Below are positions 36,229 to 47,460 of a stretch of DNA of 64,000 bases, in pieces. Both the position numbers and the translations under genes were made by a program. Below the pieces are notes generated by a model, which saw nothing but the letters and a program-made list of their open reading frames with translations, was not told where the DNA came from and did no database searches. Numbering within the stretch: position 1 is the first letter of the stretch; each line of letters starts with the position of its first letter. The stretch comes from Scalesia atractyloides (Eukaryota > Streptophyta > Magnoliopsida > Asterales > Asteraceae): assembly GCA_947069175.1 (NCBI GenBank), contig CAMTDV010000002.1, positions 7,171,054-7,235,053 of the forward strand, in the 5' to 3' direction.

Positions 36229-36451
36229 ATATAATAGCTAGTACAATGAAATATAGCGCGTGCATAGGGAGTTAATAGTTTCGAAAACATTGCATACTTT
36301 GTCATGCAATTTAGAAGTAGGTTCTCCAATTAATGACATGACGTGTTAACATAACTTGATACAAACTTAAACGGATTAGTATTGTGGTATACTTGTTCAA
36401 GTCATAAATGTGTTTGGCATATTAATAAACACAATTAAAAATGTTTCTAAA
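31552..36451. repeat. Satellite array with four-monomer higher-order units (left part)
   Basis: Tandem monomers of about 312-346 bp. The anchor GTGGTATACCAGTT or GTATACTAGTT occurs near 31826, 32161, 32486, 32799, 33119, 33451, 33794, 34108, 34429, 34760, 35072, 35385, 35706, 36038 and 36384. Four subtypes alternate from 32486 onward: A (CAGTTCAAGTCATAAATGTG), B (TAGTTCGAGTAATAAACG), C (AGAAGGGGTATACTAG, TGATACACGCGTTGGC), D (CCAATTTGAGTCACAAAC). A copies are 1308, 1278 and 1312 bp apart, so the higher-order unit is about 1.3 kb. All three D copies carry an AT/GT microsatellite at the same place. The first two or three monomers are more diverged, as expected at an array edge. Short open frames here repeat with the monomer and are not genes. 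Confidence 0.93.
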
Positions 36452-37684
36452 TGTCACAACCCGCTTTCCACAGCCAAATCCAAACACCGGTTGGCCCGGG
36501 TGGGGAATATCGTGACATAAGTTGATAACATCATAAACACTTAAACATAGCACAGTGGAAGTTTTTGAGTAAAATTACTATTACGAACCAAATATTCAAA
36601 ATACAAAATAATATATACAGACAACTCGTAATAGAAGATTCACAGGCGGATCGCAAATTGTACAAAAGTGTATAACAGACTTTGGGCAGATCTAGGATTT
36701 GCAAGATCCTCTTATCACTACCGAGCACTTCCAGCCTATTTTCGTATTGTACCTGCAAGCTTAGTCTTTTGAAAATACGTCTTCTTTCGCTGGTAAATAC
36801 ACCCAACTGACTCATTTTGAAAACATTTTGAAAATGTTTTAAGTGCATGTTGGCACAAAATCCTTTATAACTTGGGAAAGTTGGCCTTGCAACCTTGTTA
36901 ACAGATTCATATGTTTGTCCATACATACAGGGCCCGGTACGGAGACCGAGACATGATTAACGTACTCACCACTTTGAACTCACGAAGGAGTTATTCCCCC
37001 AACCTTTTGGGTATTGCATTTTGAGCGTCTATCGGGTGTATGCCTACACCCGCGCTAAGGTCGTGGCCATTATCTAATGTAATGAGCCGAGGATATCCAG
37101 GACATGGTAGTTAACCCCCGATATTTAAGTTATCAAACAAAACTGATTAAACAGAATATACGGATTTACTAGCCACACTCCAGCATTCGATTGATCCCAT
37201 TTCCGACCAAGCGGTAATAATTTACCGTAACCCAAGCTCGTATAAGGGGAAATAAGTCGAGAGTATTTACCTGAGCTAGTCTTCGTTTAAACGCAAGATT
37301 TAATAACTCAGCCGTATACAAAAGTACTAAGTGTTGATAGCATTTACCGGCAAGTCACTAGTCTGGATTATAGCATAAGCTAACCAATTAAATACTAACG
37401 GTCTTATTTAAGTCACGGACTTAGACCGAGTAGCGTACATGATCAATACGTATAACGCTAGATTAAACGATGATCGGATAGAATGTAGTTTAATCCCAAC
37501 AAGTACTTTTACTTGTATAATATGATTAACTATAAACATTCTGGATTTTGAGATTTAAATGACAAGGTTAGACCCGTTTCGGTTAATTTTCGTAAACTAG
37601 TTACATATACTTAACCGTACGCATATCAGTGATATCGGGTAACCGGATAAGTCATGGACAAGTTCTATATGCCATTATTCTTTT

Positions 37685-38480
37685 AATAAGTTGTAATATC
37701 AGTAAGATGTCAACTTTTATGCCCGTTAAGGTTTTAAAATGAAACTATGCCTCATAAGGGCATTTCGGTAATTATATACCGTATAAAAGGAATTTGAATA
37801 TATTTTAATATTATGACCATAAGTATTCTGGAAAAATAATTAATTTTTTATGTAATATCAGTAGGAACATGATAATATGTGTAATTTATCATTTATGACC
37901 AAACTATGCATCGAAAGGGTATTTTGGTCATTTTACACAGTTTTATAAATTCTTTGGGATTTTGAGTTCATATCATATACCTACTATAAAAATATTTAAA
38001 ATAAGTTGTAAAATCAGTAGGTAACAAGTCTTGGTTGATAAATATGGTTTAAGACCATACTATGCGCCGAAACGGCGCTTATGTCGTAAAATTACGATTT
38101 ATGTGATGTTTAATGAAAACTAATGTTAAGGTCAGGTTAACATGTCTTAGATATGTTATTTAATATAAATAACATATCAGTAGGTAAATATTTACTTTGA
38201 AAAGGTATGACTAAAACCATTTTATAAGCCACAAGGGCTTTATCGTCATTTATCGACATAATACAAGGACCTGTTCATAAACTCAGTTTATAATCTGATT
38301 TTTCATCCCAAATAATCTTACTAATAATATTACATCAGTGGGAAACTTATTTTCAGGTCCGTTATCATTTAAACCTCTTTTTATGAAAAAGGGCATTTTA
38401 GTCAAAATGGCATAATTACGGAACTTGTGCATAAACTCAGATTCTGATTATGATCATGTAATATAACCTCAGAGGGTTAT
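37685..38480. repeat. Diverged tandem repeat in the LTR, about 159-bp unit
   Basis: ATCAGTA/ATCAGTG anchors lie near 37698, 37857, 38013, 38176 and 38334, spaced 159, 156, 163 and 158 bases. Each unit continues with a CATTTATGACCAAACTATGC-like piece and then AAGGGCATTTTGGTCATT-like text. Confidence 0.75.
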
Positions 38481-39554
38481 GCTACATTATATTACAATCA
38501 TAATGCAACCTTAGATCAGTAGCGAACTAATCTAAATCAGGTTAGAATCGAAAGTCAAAGCAGAAGTCAAATTTTCCGACTTTCGGTTGTGAACCGACCC
38601 TAGAAATGAAATTGACGAGCCGAACATGTTCTTACATGTTCTAATAATTATTACCAACTTGTTTAAGTGTCAAAACATGTTTCATAACACTTATAAGCTC
38701 AAATTATAACATTTCTGAAAAATGGTCTGTTTGACTTTTTAATATAATAACTTTGACCCGTCAATTGGTCTAGCAAACATGATCTTCAGGAGGTGTCCTT
38801 TATAGGGACGAACACCTACCTTATTACGATCACTTAGCCATATTCGTTACGAACAATGGCTGGACCATAATGGTCTTAACCGAAAGTCAAGGTGTTTTTC
38901 GTAAAACGCTTGACTTTTGGATATAAAAGCCTATAAACAAAAATGCAAGAGGAAGGAACACCTACAAGTGATTTCCAAGGATGCAATAGAACTAAGTTGG
39001 ATGCTCCTTTCAGTTAGGAACTTCCAGATGAAGGAGATAGAGTGATAATGAGAATGGTGTAAGTTCAAATGGTGAAGCATTGCACCTATTTATAGTGAGA
39101 GAGCTTGAAGGAGGTAATGCCAGGTGTTAAGGGGTGTTAGAGGAAGCTTACAAGTGTCCTAAAATGTGGCATAGCTGTTTGAAAGTCCATGTTTTCGAAA
39201 CAATGGTTTTTTGGCAACATGTGTGGAGACCAAGCAAAAATTCTGCAGACACATGCCTCTCGCGCCCCGCGAGCGCCCCATGTCCAGATTCAAAGTTTGT
39301 CACATTTAGCCCCTCAATTTATTAACTCCTCCTAAAACACCTTTATAGCATATTTACCCCTCCGAAACCAATAGTTGGCATACCCGGGAGTATGCCCGGA
39401 CATTGTCGAGCTCTCGGTTCGTTAAAAGGTCACTCAGAGGTATAAATTAACATGTTGACACTTTTAACCCCTCCTTTATCCAACTTTTACATGTTAACAG
39501 ATTTAATCTCTCTCGCCCAACAATGGCACGTATGAGAGATAGAACTTCGTAAAG

Positions 39555-39740
39555 GATCACTCAGAGGATCACTATAAGCATGTTGACTCCGATATCACTC
39601 AGAGGCTGGGTATGTTGACATATCAGTCACTCAGAGGCTAAGTTTAAGCATGTTGAGATATCTGTCACTCGGAGGCTAATGTTTATGCATGTTGACATCA
39701 GAAAGTCACTCAGAGGCTCAGTTTTAGCATGTTGACACCT
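39555..39740. repeat. Minisatellite near the LTR 3' end, about 37-bp unit
   Basis: CACTCAGAGG followed by GCATGTTGACA recurs at 39558, 39596, 39628, 39665 and 39706, with an outlying copy at 39431. Confidence 0.85.
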
Positions 39741-39827
39741 TTGGTCCTTATTAGTCTTTGATAGACTAAAAATAAGAATACAACACGTGTCACTATACTA
39801 TTGGACACGATTTTATGAAGTGTTACA

Positions 39828-40487
39828 CTAAAGGGCTTCTAGCACCCATGAAATTGGACTCAAACAAATTAGGGCTTCTGACATGCAAAACCTTGAACAT
39901 TGAACATTTCTTTCAAATATGAATACCTGAAAAGAAATATGATAACGGTTAAAAAATATCTAGTGAACAAATAGGGAGTTGGTGTAGTGAAGCTTAGTTT
40001 CGAAAACATTGCATACGCTGCAATCTAGAAGTAGGTTCGGCAATCAATGACACAATGCGTTAACATGATTTAACATGAACCTTAGTGATTAGTATTTGTA
40101 GTATACCAGTTAAAGTCATAAGAAGGTCGACATGTTAATAAACACAATTAAAAACATTTCTACAAGACACCCACAAAATTTAATTCAAACAAATTATGGC
40201 TTCTAACACGCTAAACCTTGAACATTGCTTTCGAAAATGATTTCCGGAAAAGAAATATAAAACGATTACATAAAAATCTAGTTAATACATAGGGAGTTAG
40301 TGTAGTTTAGCTTGGTTTGAAAACATTGCATATGTAATCTAGAAGTAGTTTTGATAATTAATGACACAACGCGTTAACATGACTTGACACACACTTAAAA
40401 GGGTTAGTGTTTGTGTTATACTAGTTACAGTCATTAATGTGCTAGCATGTTAATAAACACAATTAAAACGTCTCTAAAGGGGTTCAA
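39828..40487. repeat. Satellite array (right part, after the LTR)
   Basis: Resumes exactly at the duplicated CTAAA with GGGCTTCTAGCACCC of an A-type monomer, continues through anchors near 40098 and 40413, and fades out near 40487. The last monomers are diverged and partial. Confidence 0.88.
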
Positions 40488-42644
40488 AGTTCTTAACTTG
40501 CTTATGGCATGTATAACACATTTAACTTATCGTGGTAGATATATTAATAGGTCGACATGACACACTTATGATCCGTTAACTATAGTTTTACAAAACTAAA
40601 TCTATGGTAATTAAATAAGGATTGCACATTTTTGTAACCTTTATTTCAAAAATGTGTTAATGAATTTCGAACATGTCATGCTATTTTCGATTATTGAGTT
40701 ATTTATATTTAATCATGTTAATGTGAAATGTCACCAGTGTTTGATCTCTAACTAGTTGAAATGCATTTTATCACATTAAGTGTTTCTTATCGTGCAATTC
40801 ACATATTTAACAAGTTTTTCATAACGTTGAAAAAACTGACACATTTAGTTAAACATCTTGTGGTTAAGTTCACTTGTCATGTTCAATGGGTTGTTTCAAA
40901 CACAATGTAACAAGTTTTACTAGCTGTACTAGGTTGTCAAGGTAGTCTCAATGGTTCACTGACCGGTTGAATTACCAAAGTAAGGGAGTGAGAGTCGTTT
41001 ATCTTGTAACTAAGGGGTATTCAAGTATAGAAACAACTTCCTAGTGTTTTCACATCTATTATTGGTTGTGTTGCCATGGGCTTCATTGAGGGCTCAATGA
41101 AGATACGAAGTTAGCAAATGGGACGGTTGGTATTCTTCGAAACATGGGTCTTGTTTATTAGATATTCAATGGGAGATTTAGGGGTAATAATGTTCTTTAG
41201 AGTATTCAAAAACCATGATGGGTATCTCAAGTTGTTAACATCATTGGATTCCTAGTTGATTATATGATGTTTTTATAGTTAATGTGCGTGAATTACATTT
41301 ATATTTTATGAAGATTTTACACACAAATTTCGGTTTTAAAAATGGGTTTTACCAAACACTAAAACATCCACAAATAGGAAAGTGTACCTATCGATATGTA
41401 ATATAGTAAAAGGTAAAAACAAGATATCAATCCATGAACACAATAGCTCTTGGTAATAAATCTTTGTTAATCCTTAACGGATCAAAATTTAAGAGATGAA
41501 TTTTCTAAACTAGCATGCAAATCAAGACAGATAAACAAGTAAAACAAACAGAGACATTGATAGATGAGATATTATCTAGACTACAAATCCACCAAGTCAG
41601 GTGATGAAATCTAGCATGAAACGATGGTGTGACTCAAGTAACTAGGTTCCGGCTAAGGTATCCTAAGTTTAAAATTCTTAGGAAAATTAAAAATGATAAC
41701 ATACCTTAATCACCTAGTGTATGCCATGAATTCCAATTTTATGATTTATGTGTTAACCTTGAAACATGAATTAGTTGTTCGTCAAAAGTTCTAATTCTAC
41801 ACCTTAAGGAAAATCATCATGAATAATACACTTTAATCAACCAAAGATGCATAAAGTTGACCAAGTTACAAATTATACCGACCGACAAATCTTAAGACAT
41901 GCACATACAAAATAGGTAATTTTGGCCTTCAATTCCTAAATACATAAGTATTATGACCAAGAATTCGTAACAACATAGTGACATACAATGCTCTTTCCAA
42001 ACCCATATGAATACAACAATATACTTGTCTTAATAAAATATTTTTTAGTTTCCAATCACCATTCCAATCATTCTTATTTTGTAACTCAAGTATGTAAAAT
42101 ATAAAATACCTTAGCGTATTTGACCCGTTTATAAATAAACTCCACTTATAAAACTCTTTTATTTTTATAAAATTGTTCTAGTGATCATCATTAACTTTTG
42201 GTTTTTTAATTATTTTCTTATTGTGACAAATATATTACAATACTTGAATTATTTAACAAACGTCGGTTTAGTCTATAAAAGATTTTCTATAAGATGTGTA
42301 GATTATTGTTGACTTGAGAATTCGAGGTTTAAATTTATTCATTAGCTTAAACATACCACAACTGAATCATCGATCAATCGTAATTCTTTAGTCATCTGAT
42401 TCGTTAAAAAAATAGCTCTTAGAACGGTCAATTGATGGTTGTGCCATGTATTGATTGTGTGGCTTTCATTCTTAAGTTCTTTAGCTCTTGACTTTGTTTG
42501 AGAATGATCCATCTTTTACAATTGATTCACCGCTTAGCAAATTTACGTCCAAATTTTTTGTTTGATTTATTTTGATGTTTGATTTTTGTTGGATTAGAGA
42601 AGTAATAATATAAACAAGTGAATAGTTGTGCTTACAAATTGCAT
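40488..42644. other. Intergenic, nothing recognised
   Basis: AT-rich, no long open frame, no paired termini found. Confidence 0.45.
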
Positions 42645-43664
42645 CCAATTTGTTGTTAACTCCATGTCACATATTAACGATGTGATGGGCATTTTCGTAA
42701 TTACCCATATCAACCGGCGACAAAAAAAACTTTATACAAGCCTTTGCGTTTTTCTCCCCATGTTCAACTTTTATATGTGATATCGTCGCTAGGGTTTCAT
42801 GCGGACCAGAAAGAAATAAGCTAGACTTAAATTATAAAGGTTTAATATCGGAACCCTGTTGGGATTCTTTGAAGTTTATGACTTTCGAGTGTTTTCTTCA
42901 TTATCCATTTGTGATTTTTTTTTATATTATGATTATATCATCTTAAAAGCTTCAACCTTTTTTCTGATCTTGAAGTTAAGTTTGAGGAAAACATATGTCT
43001 TGGATTCTCGAAATACCACATTTTTATCAAGATTCTTATTCAACTTTGGGGGCTTCTTACAATTTATGTATTCTGGTTAAAAAATTGATTTTTGTGTATT
43101 TTGAATCTTATCTCATCTGAAATACTAAACCTTTTTTTCTGTTCTTGAAGTTAAGTTTGAGATAAACATATGTCTTAGTTTCTTGAAATAGCACATTTTA
43201 TTCAAGATTCTTATTCTGCTTTGAGCGATTCATATTTATATATTCTCATTCAAAATGGTCTGATTTTTGGAACTCAGAGTGTGATGGAGGACTGGAATTA
43301 ATCTTGATGAAATTAATCGTGAAGAAGAAGAAGAGAAGTGGCAAAACTTTTGCCAGTTAAATTTGCGTTGACTATGGTCAAACTTGTTGCATCTCACACC
43401 TCAGTAGAAAGTTGTTGTTGGTGTGAAGAAGAAAGAAGCTAGAGTTAAAATGGTAATCACAAAGGTTTCTTCAAATGGGTAAGTACGAAAATGCCCATCA
43501 TATGGTAAACATGTGACATGAATGTAACAACAAATTAGATGGAGTTGGTCATGTGGACTAAAATTGCAATAAATTGAAACGTTGGTGTATAATTTATAAG
43601 ACTTTTTAAATTTGTAAAATATAGCAATAAACTATAAACTACAGAGACCAAAATAGCAATTACT
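42645..43664. mobile_element. Mutator-like element remnant with inverted ends
   Basis: TTTGTTGTTAACTCCATGTCACAT with GATGGGCATTTTCG (from about 42650) is inverted at the right (CGAAAATGCCCATCAT, ATGTGACATGAATGTAACAA near 43487-43532). The right side continues to AATTACTC at about 43664, a Mutator-type end whose partner is missing on the left. An internal duplication of about 172-bp offset (around 42957 and 43129, sharing CTTGAAGTTAAGTTTGAG and AAACATATGTCTT) is present. The open frame 42859-43080 is not supported as a gene. Confidence 0.55.
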
Positions 43665-43692
43665 CTTATATATATATGTATATATATATATA

Positions 43693-44060
43693 GGGAAATG
43701 ATAAATAGAAAACCCACTTGTGCTAAAAACCTAGGAAACTCTAAGCTCCCAACTTTTTTTTTGAAAAAAGTTACACGTGTAATATACATGTTTTTAAGGG
43801 TTTTGAGCAAAAAAAATCAAAAAAGCGTTGACCAGAATTTTTTTTAAAAATCAAACAAGTTTTTGTGTAACATATGTTACAGTCGCGTTACGCAAAACTT
43901 GTTTATTTTTTTAAATATCCACTCGGCGCTTTTTAGTATTTTGTTTTCTCTCAAAACTCATAAAAACATGTATATTACATGTGTGATTTTTTTCAAAATA
44001 AAAAAATGTCGGGAGATTAGAGTTTCCTAGGTTTTCTCAATTACAAGGGTCTTCTCCATG
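43693..44060. mobile_element. Palindromic foldback MITE
   Basis: AAAACCTAGGAAACTCTAA on the left (about 43718) pairs with TTAGAGTTTCCTAGGTTTT on the right (about 44017). Inner pairs include ACATGTAATATACATG-type and CAAACAAGTTTTGTGTAAC text. It sits between AT microsatellites. Confidence 0.75.
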
Positions 44061-44090
44061 TACTTACATTATATATATACACACACACAC

Positions 44091-44117
44091 ACTAGCAAGA
44101 TGCCGGAGCGATGCGGC
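44091..44117 (-). mobile_element. Helitron 3' terminus
   Basis: On the minus strand a hairpin GCCG...CGGC (complement of 44102-44117) is followed by CTAGT (complement of 44091-44095). Confidence 0.5.
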
Positions 44118-44249
44118 GAAAGCGACACATTGCATTGCGATGCTCGTTTTTGTAGTTTTCTTATTCATATAATATTTATTGTAGCGTTATTGTGATAGAG
44201 ATACATCAAAAGCGAAGTAATGGGGTAATCCATATAATTGTGTTGTGCA

Positions 44250-45190
44250 TGGTTCAGTCGGTGCGGTTATTATTCTCAATCGAAGCCAAAACCAAAGTCA
44301 TCACTTAGTTTATTTTATTAACCAATCATTTTTCGATTAATCACTTCAGTTTATTCGGTTTGATTGACATTTTTCGGTTTGGTTCATCGAATTTCAATTA
44401 ATAGCAAAAACAAAACTTGAGCTAAAACTTTTGCTTATAAATATATGAAATTGAGGTATAAATACATGAAATGAAAGTATAAATATATGAAAATTTGAAA
44501 GATTTTGCTCGGTTCAACTATTATAAAAAAATTGATAATCGGTTTTCGGTTAATTAGATTTTCAGTTAATTCAGTTTTTGGTTGATTCCGGTTTGGTTTT
44601 GTTTGTTTTCAGTTTGTTTAGGTTAACGATTTAGTCATTGCTCACTTATAACCGGTTTTGGTTAATAACCGATAAGTGCGCGCGATGCGGCTGGAAACAC
44701 AAACATTGCCACGGTGTGCATTGTTCGGTTGGTTAGATCATTATCCTCAATCGAAATCGAGGTCATCGATTAGTCTATTTTATTAATCAATCCGTTTTCA
44801 GTCAATCGGTTTGGTTTATTCAATTAGATTAACGGTTTTTGGTTTTGTTCATTTAATTTCAATTTCACTTAATAGCCAAAATCAAACTTGGGCTAAAACT
44901 TTTGATTAGAAATACATGAAATTTAGGTATAAATACATGAAATCGATGTTTTAGGTACATGAAATGGATGTATAAATACGTAAAATGGGGGTATAAATAT
45001 AAAATAAATGAATTGAAGGTATTATAGCTAGAAATATATTAAAATATGAATTGTTTGGTTCAATAATTTTGGTTAAATAAGGATACAACAAAATCGATAA
45101 TCGTTTTTAGTTAATTCGGATGTTTTTAGTTAACTCAAATTTTGGTTGATTTCGGTTCGGTTCCGGTTAACGATTCAGTTATTATCAACC
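44250..45190. repeat. Diverged direct duplication, about 470-bp offset
   Basis: CTCAATCGAA, TTTATTTTATTAA, GCTAAAACTTTTG and AAATACATGAAAT occur in the same order in two consecutive blocks (for example GCTAAAACTTTTG near 44421 and 44892). Text is rich in CGGTTTGGTT-like simple sequence. It lies inside the presumed Helitron region. Confidence 0.65.
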
Positions 45191-46318
45191 TTAGACACTG
45201 TTAATTCGTAACATATAATTTTTTTAATTAAAAAACCATAGCAATACTATACTCAAATTAAAGAGAATAAAATACTCGTTTATATGGTATAATTTAAAAA
45301 ACTATTAACATACCAAAAAGTTATGACTGTTTAAAAAATCATTGATAGGGGAGTTAGTTTTATATAAGGAAATAAAGTCTAACTAATAACTAATTATCTA
45401 TATTTTTTTTAAAGATGAGAGTTTAATCACTTGACATTCTATAGCTATTAAACATTCTGGGATAATGACTAAGTACGTTGGACTTTAATCACTTATACAC
45501 TAAGGCAACATCTACTTGTACCTTTTAATCCGCATGCCAATACTGATCAAGACAACTACTAAAACGTCGACAAAAATGAGTTGGTCGTCACAATACTTTT
45601 GGATTTTTTTAAAAACAGTACAGTTTATAAGATATGGCAAGAATACGTAAAATAATTATAAGTTTGTTGTGGCTGGGGAATAGTGTAACTAATTAGCCTT
45701 AATTGTGTTAAAACTTAGGGATATAAGTGTAATAAGATGTAGGACAAAAATATAATTATTGTTTAAAGACTAATTTACCCTTATTTTAAGGGTGTATTTA
45801 TAAATTAAGAGGGAAAAAGTTTGTATTGTTGGGTATCTTGAAATACCCATGACTCATGCACTATAATATAGTATAGATATATATTATTAATGAAGGAACA
45901 TAAATAGTAATTTTATTTTTATAATAATATATTATAATAGTTTATTGTTATATTTATTTTTAGTAACATTTTTTTATTTTTTTCCTTTTTAAAAACATAT
46001 ATTTTTTTACTATATTTTTAATACGTTTTTCCTTTTTTAGAACATATATTAATTTATCAATTAATTTGATATTTTTTTAATAATTTATGTACTTTTTTCT
46101 AAAAATGTAAGTACGTAATTGTGCTTGATTTTTCTCCTCGACATTCATTTTTAAGTTTTGTTAAAAATGAAGTTTTATTCAAATAAAGTATTTATTTAGT
46201 ATTATAAAACAGTACGATGATAAAGTAAACTGTACCAATAGTTTGGCTTTCTAAACAACTTGTTTTATTTTCAAATCATTTGTTTTACATTATCATTTGC
46301 TCAGATTTATCGCGCAGT
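45191..46318. other. AT-rich, probable Helitron body
   Basis: No coding sequence recognised. The stretch lies between the two outward-pointing Helitron ends. Confidence 0.35.
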
Positions 46319-46352
46319 TTCGCCGCAACGCGGGATGCGAAGAAAAACTAGT
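46319..46352 (+). mobile_element. Helitron 3' terminus
   Basis: TTCGC (46319-46323) and GCGAA (46337-46341) form a stem, followed by CTAGT at 46348-46352. Confidence 0.55.
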
Positions 46353-46621
46353 TTTAATTGTTGTAAGTTTATCATAAACGGGGAGCTATTTTATAAGTTT
46401 GACCATGTGTATACCAAGTCATTGAGGTTGTAATATATGTGGAGTGCAAAACGGGCTTGGTATTGCTTGTCCAGGCTACATAATGGGCCTGGTACACTTG
46501 GTGATATTAAATCCTCTAACCATACGGCCATATGGGCCCCCAACCCTAAAGTTAAAATCTTGACATATTCTGATGGGATTAGTTATGGATATGGACTATG
46601 GAGGATGTAATTGTGTAAACA

Positions 46622-46912
46622 TGTGATCAATTTACGAGATCAGTTATGTATTTTTTTCTTTTATTTTGTTAACGGTTAATGATACACAACTCTTACGTGT
46701 TACTAATTTACACTAAATTATCACTTGGTGATCAATTTTATGAGATCAGTTATGTATTTTTTTTTTATTTTGTTAACGGTTAATGATACACAACTCTTAC
46801 GTGTTACTAAATTATCACTTTCTTTTGGATTATACCCACTACCTTCCATTAAAATTACACTATATTCTCACTTTCTTTTGGATTATACCCACTACCTTCC
46901 ACTAAAGACAAA
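46622..46912. repeat. Two nested short tandem duplications
   Basis: GTGATCAATTTACGAGATCAG with ACGGTTAATGATACACAACT is duplicated at about a 105-bp offset, and CACTTTCTTTTGGATTATAC with CCCACTACCTTCC is then duplicated at about a 60-bp offset. Confidence 0.8.
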
Positions 46913-46929
46913 AGCCTCTAACAAGCAAA

Positions 46930-47460
46930 CTTAGTTATAGTTTTGATTACCTAAGAACTTTTTCTCATTACAACGGGGTTTAATGTCCTCAACGAAACAT
47001 TCCTAGCCAAAAGATTGGGAGTTCAAAGTTGCGAAATCCTGATTGTGGTATTTATTTTAGAAAAGGAATTGCTATTCAAAAAAAATAATAAGCGTGTTAA
47101 AATGGTTGTGCATATAATTACCAACACATATACTTTCCTGATAAAAAACTCAGGCATGTACTCGTGTCATCCTCGCACACAAACGAAAACAAAACAAAAT
47201 CTTAATCTCATGATCATGCAAGAATAAATCAGTTGTGCACCCAACAAGGCAACAATAAGATCATCATCATCTAACCCTACCAAAAATCCACTTCCAATTA
47301 AAAAAAAAATACAAATAGCTGGGATGAATACTATACTACACAACACAAAATTACCAAAAACCCAACCCTCACCAAGTTGGACAAAAAATTCCCACCTAAC
47401 CAATCAAAGTCTTTAAACCCCCTCACTACCAATACCCGATAAAAACCCGCACTCACATGT
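46930..47460. other. 3' flank of the G3BP-like gene
   Basis: Likely contains the 3' untranslated region of the minus-strand gene. An AATAAA on the minus strand lies near 47050. Small open frames here are not supported. Confidence 0.4.

Larger units (their letters stand above)
36452..39827. mobile_element. Solo LTR (3376 bp) inserted in the satellite
   Basis: Starts TGTCACAACCC and ends GTGTTACA (TG...CA). The flanking 5-mer CTAAA is duplicated exactly (36447-36451 and 39828-39832); removing the element and one copy restores the satellite text TTTCTAAAGGGCTTCTAGCACCC found in neighbouring monomers. There is no polyprotein, primer-binding site or second LTR, so it is a solo LTR, probably from a large Ty3-type element. 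A minus-strand open frame of 131 codons at 36531-36926 is regarded as noncoding. Confidence 0.88.

Noticed and set aside
31552..36446. CRISPR-like array of regularly spaced repeats
   Set aside because: Monomers exceed 300 bp, have no unique spacers and sit in eukaryotic DNA.
36531..36926. 131-codon minus-strand open frame
   Set aside because: It lies wholly inside the solo LTR and has no recognisable domain.
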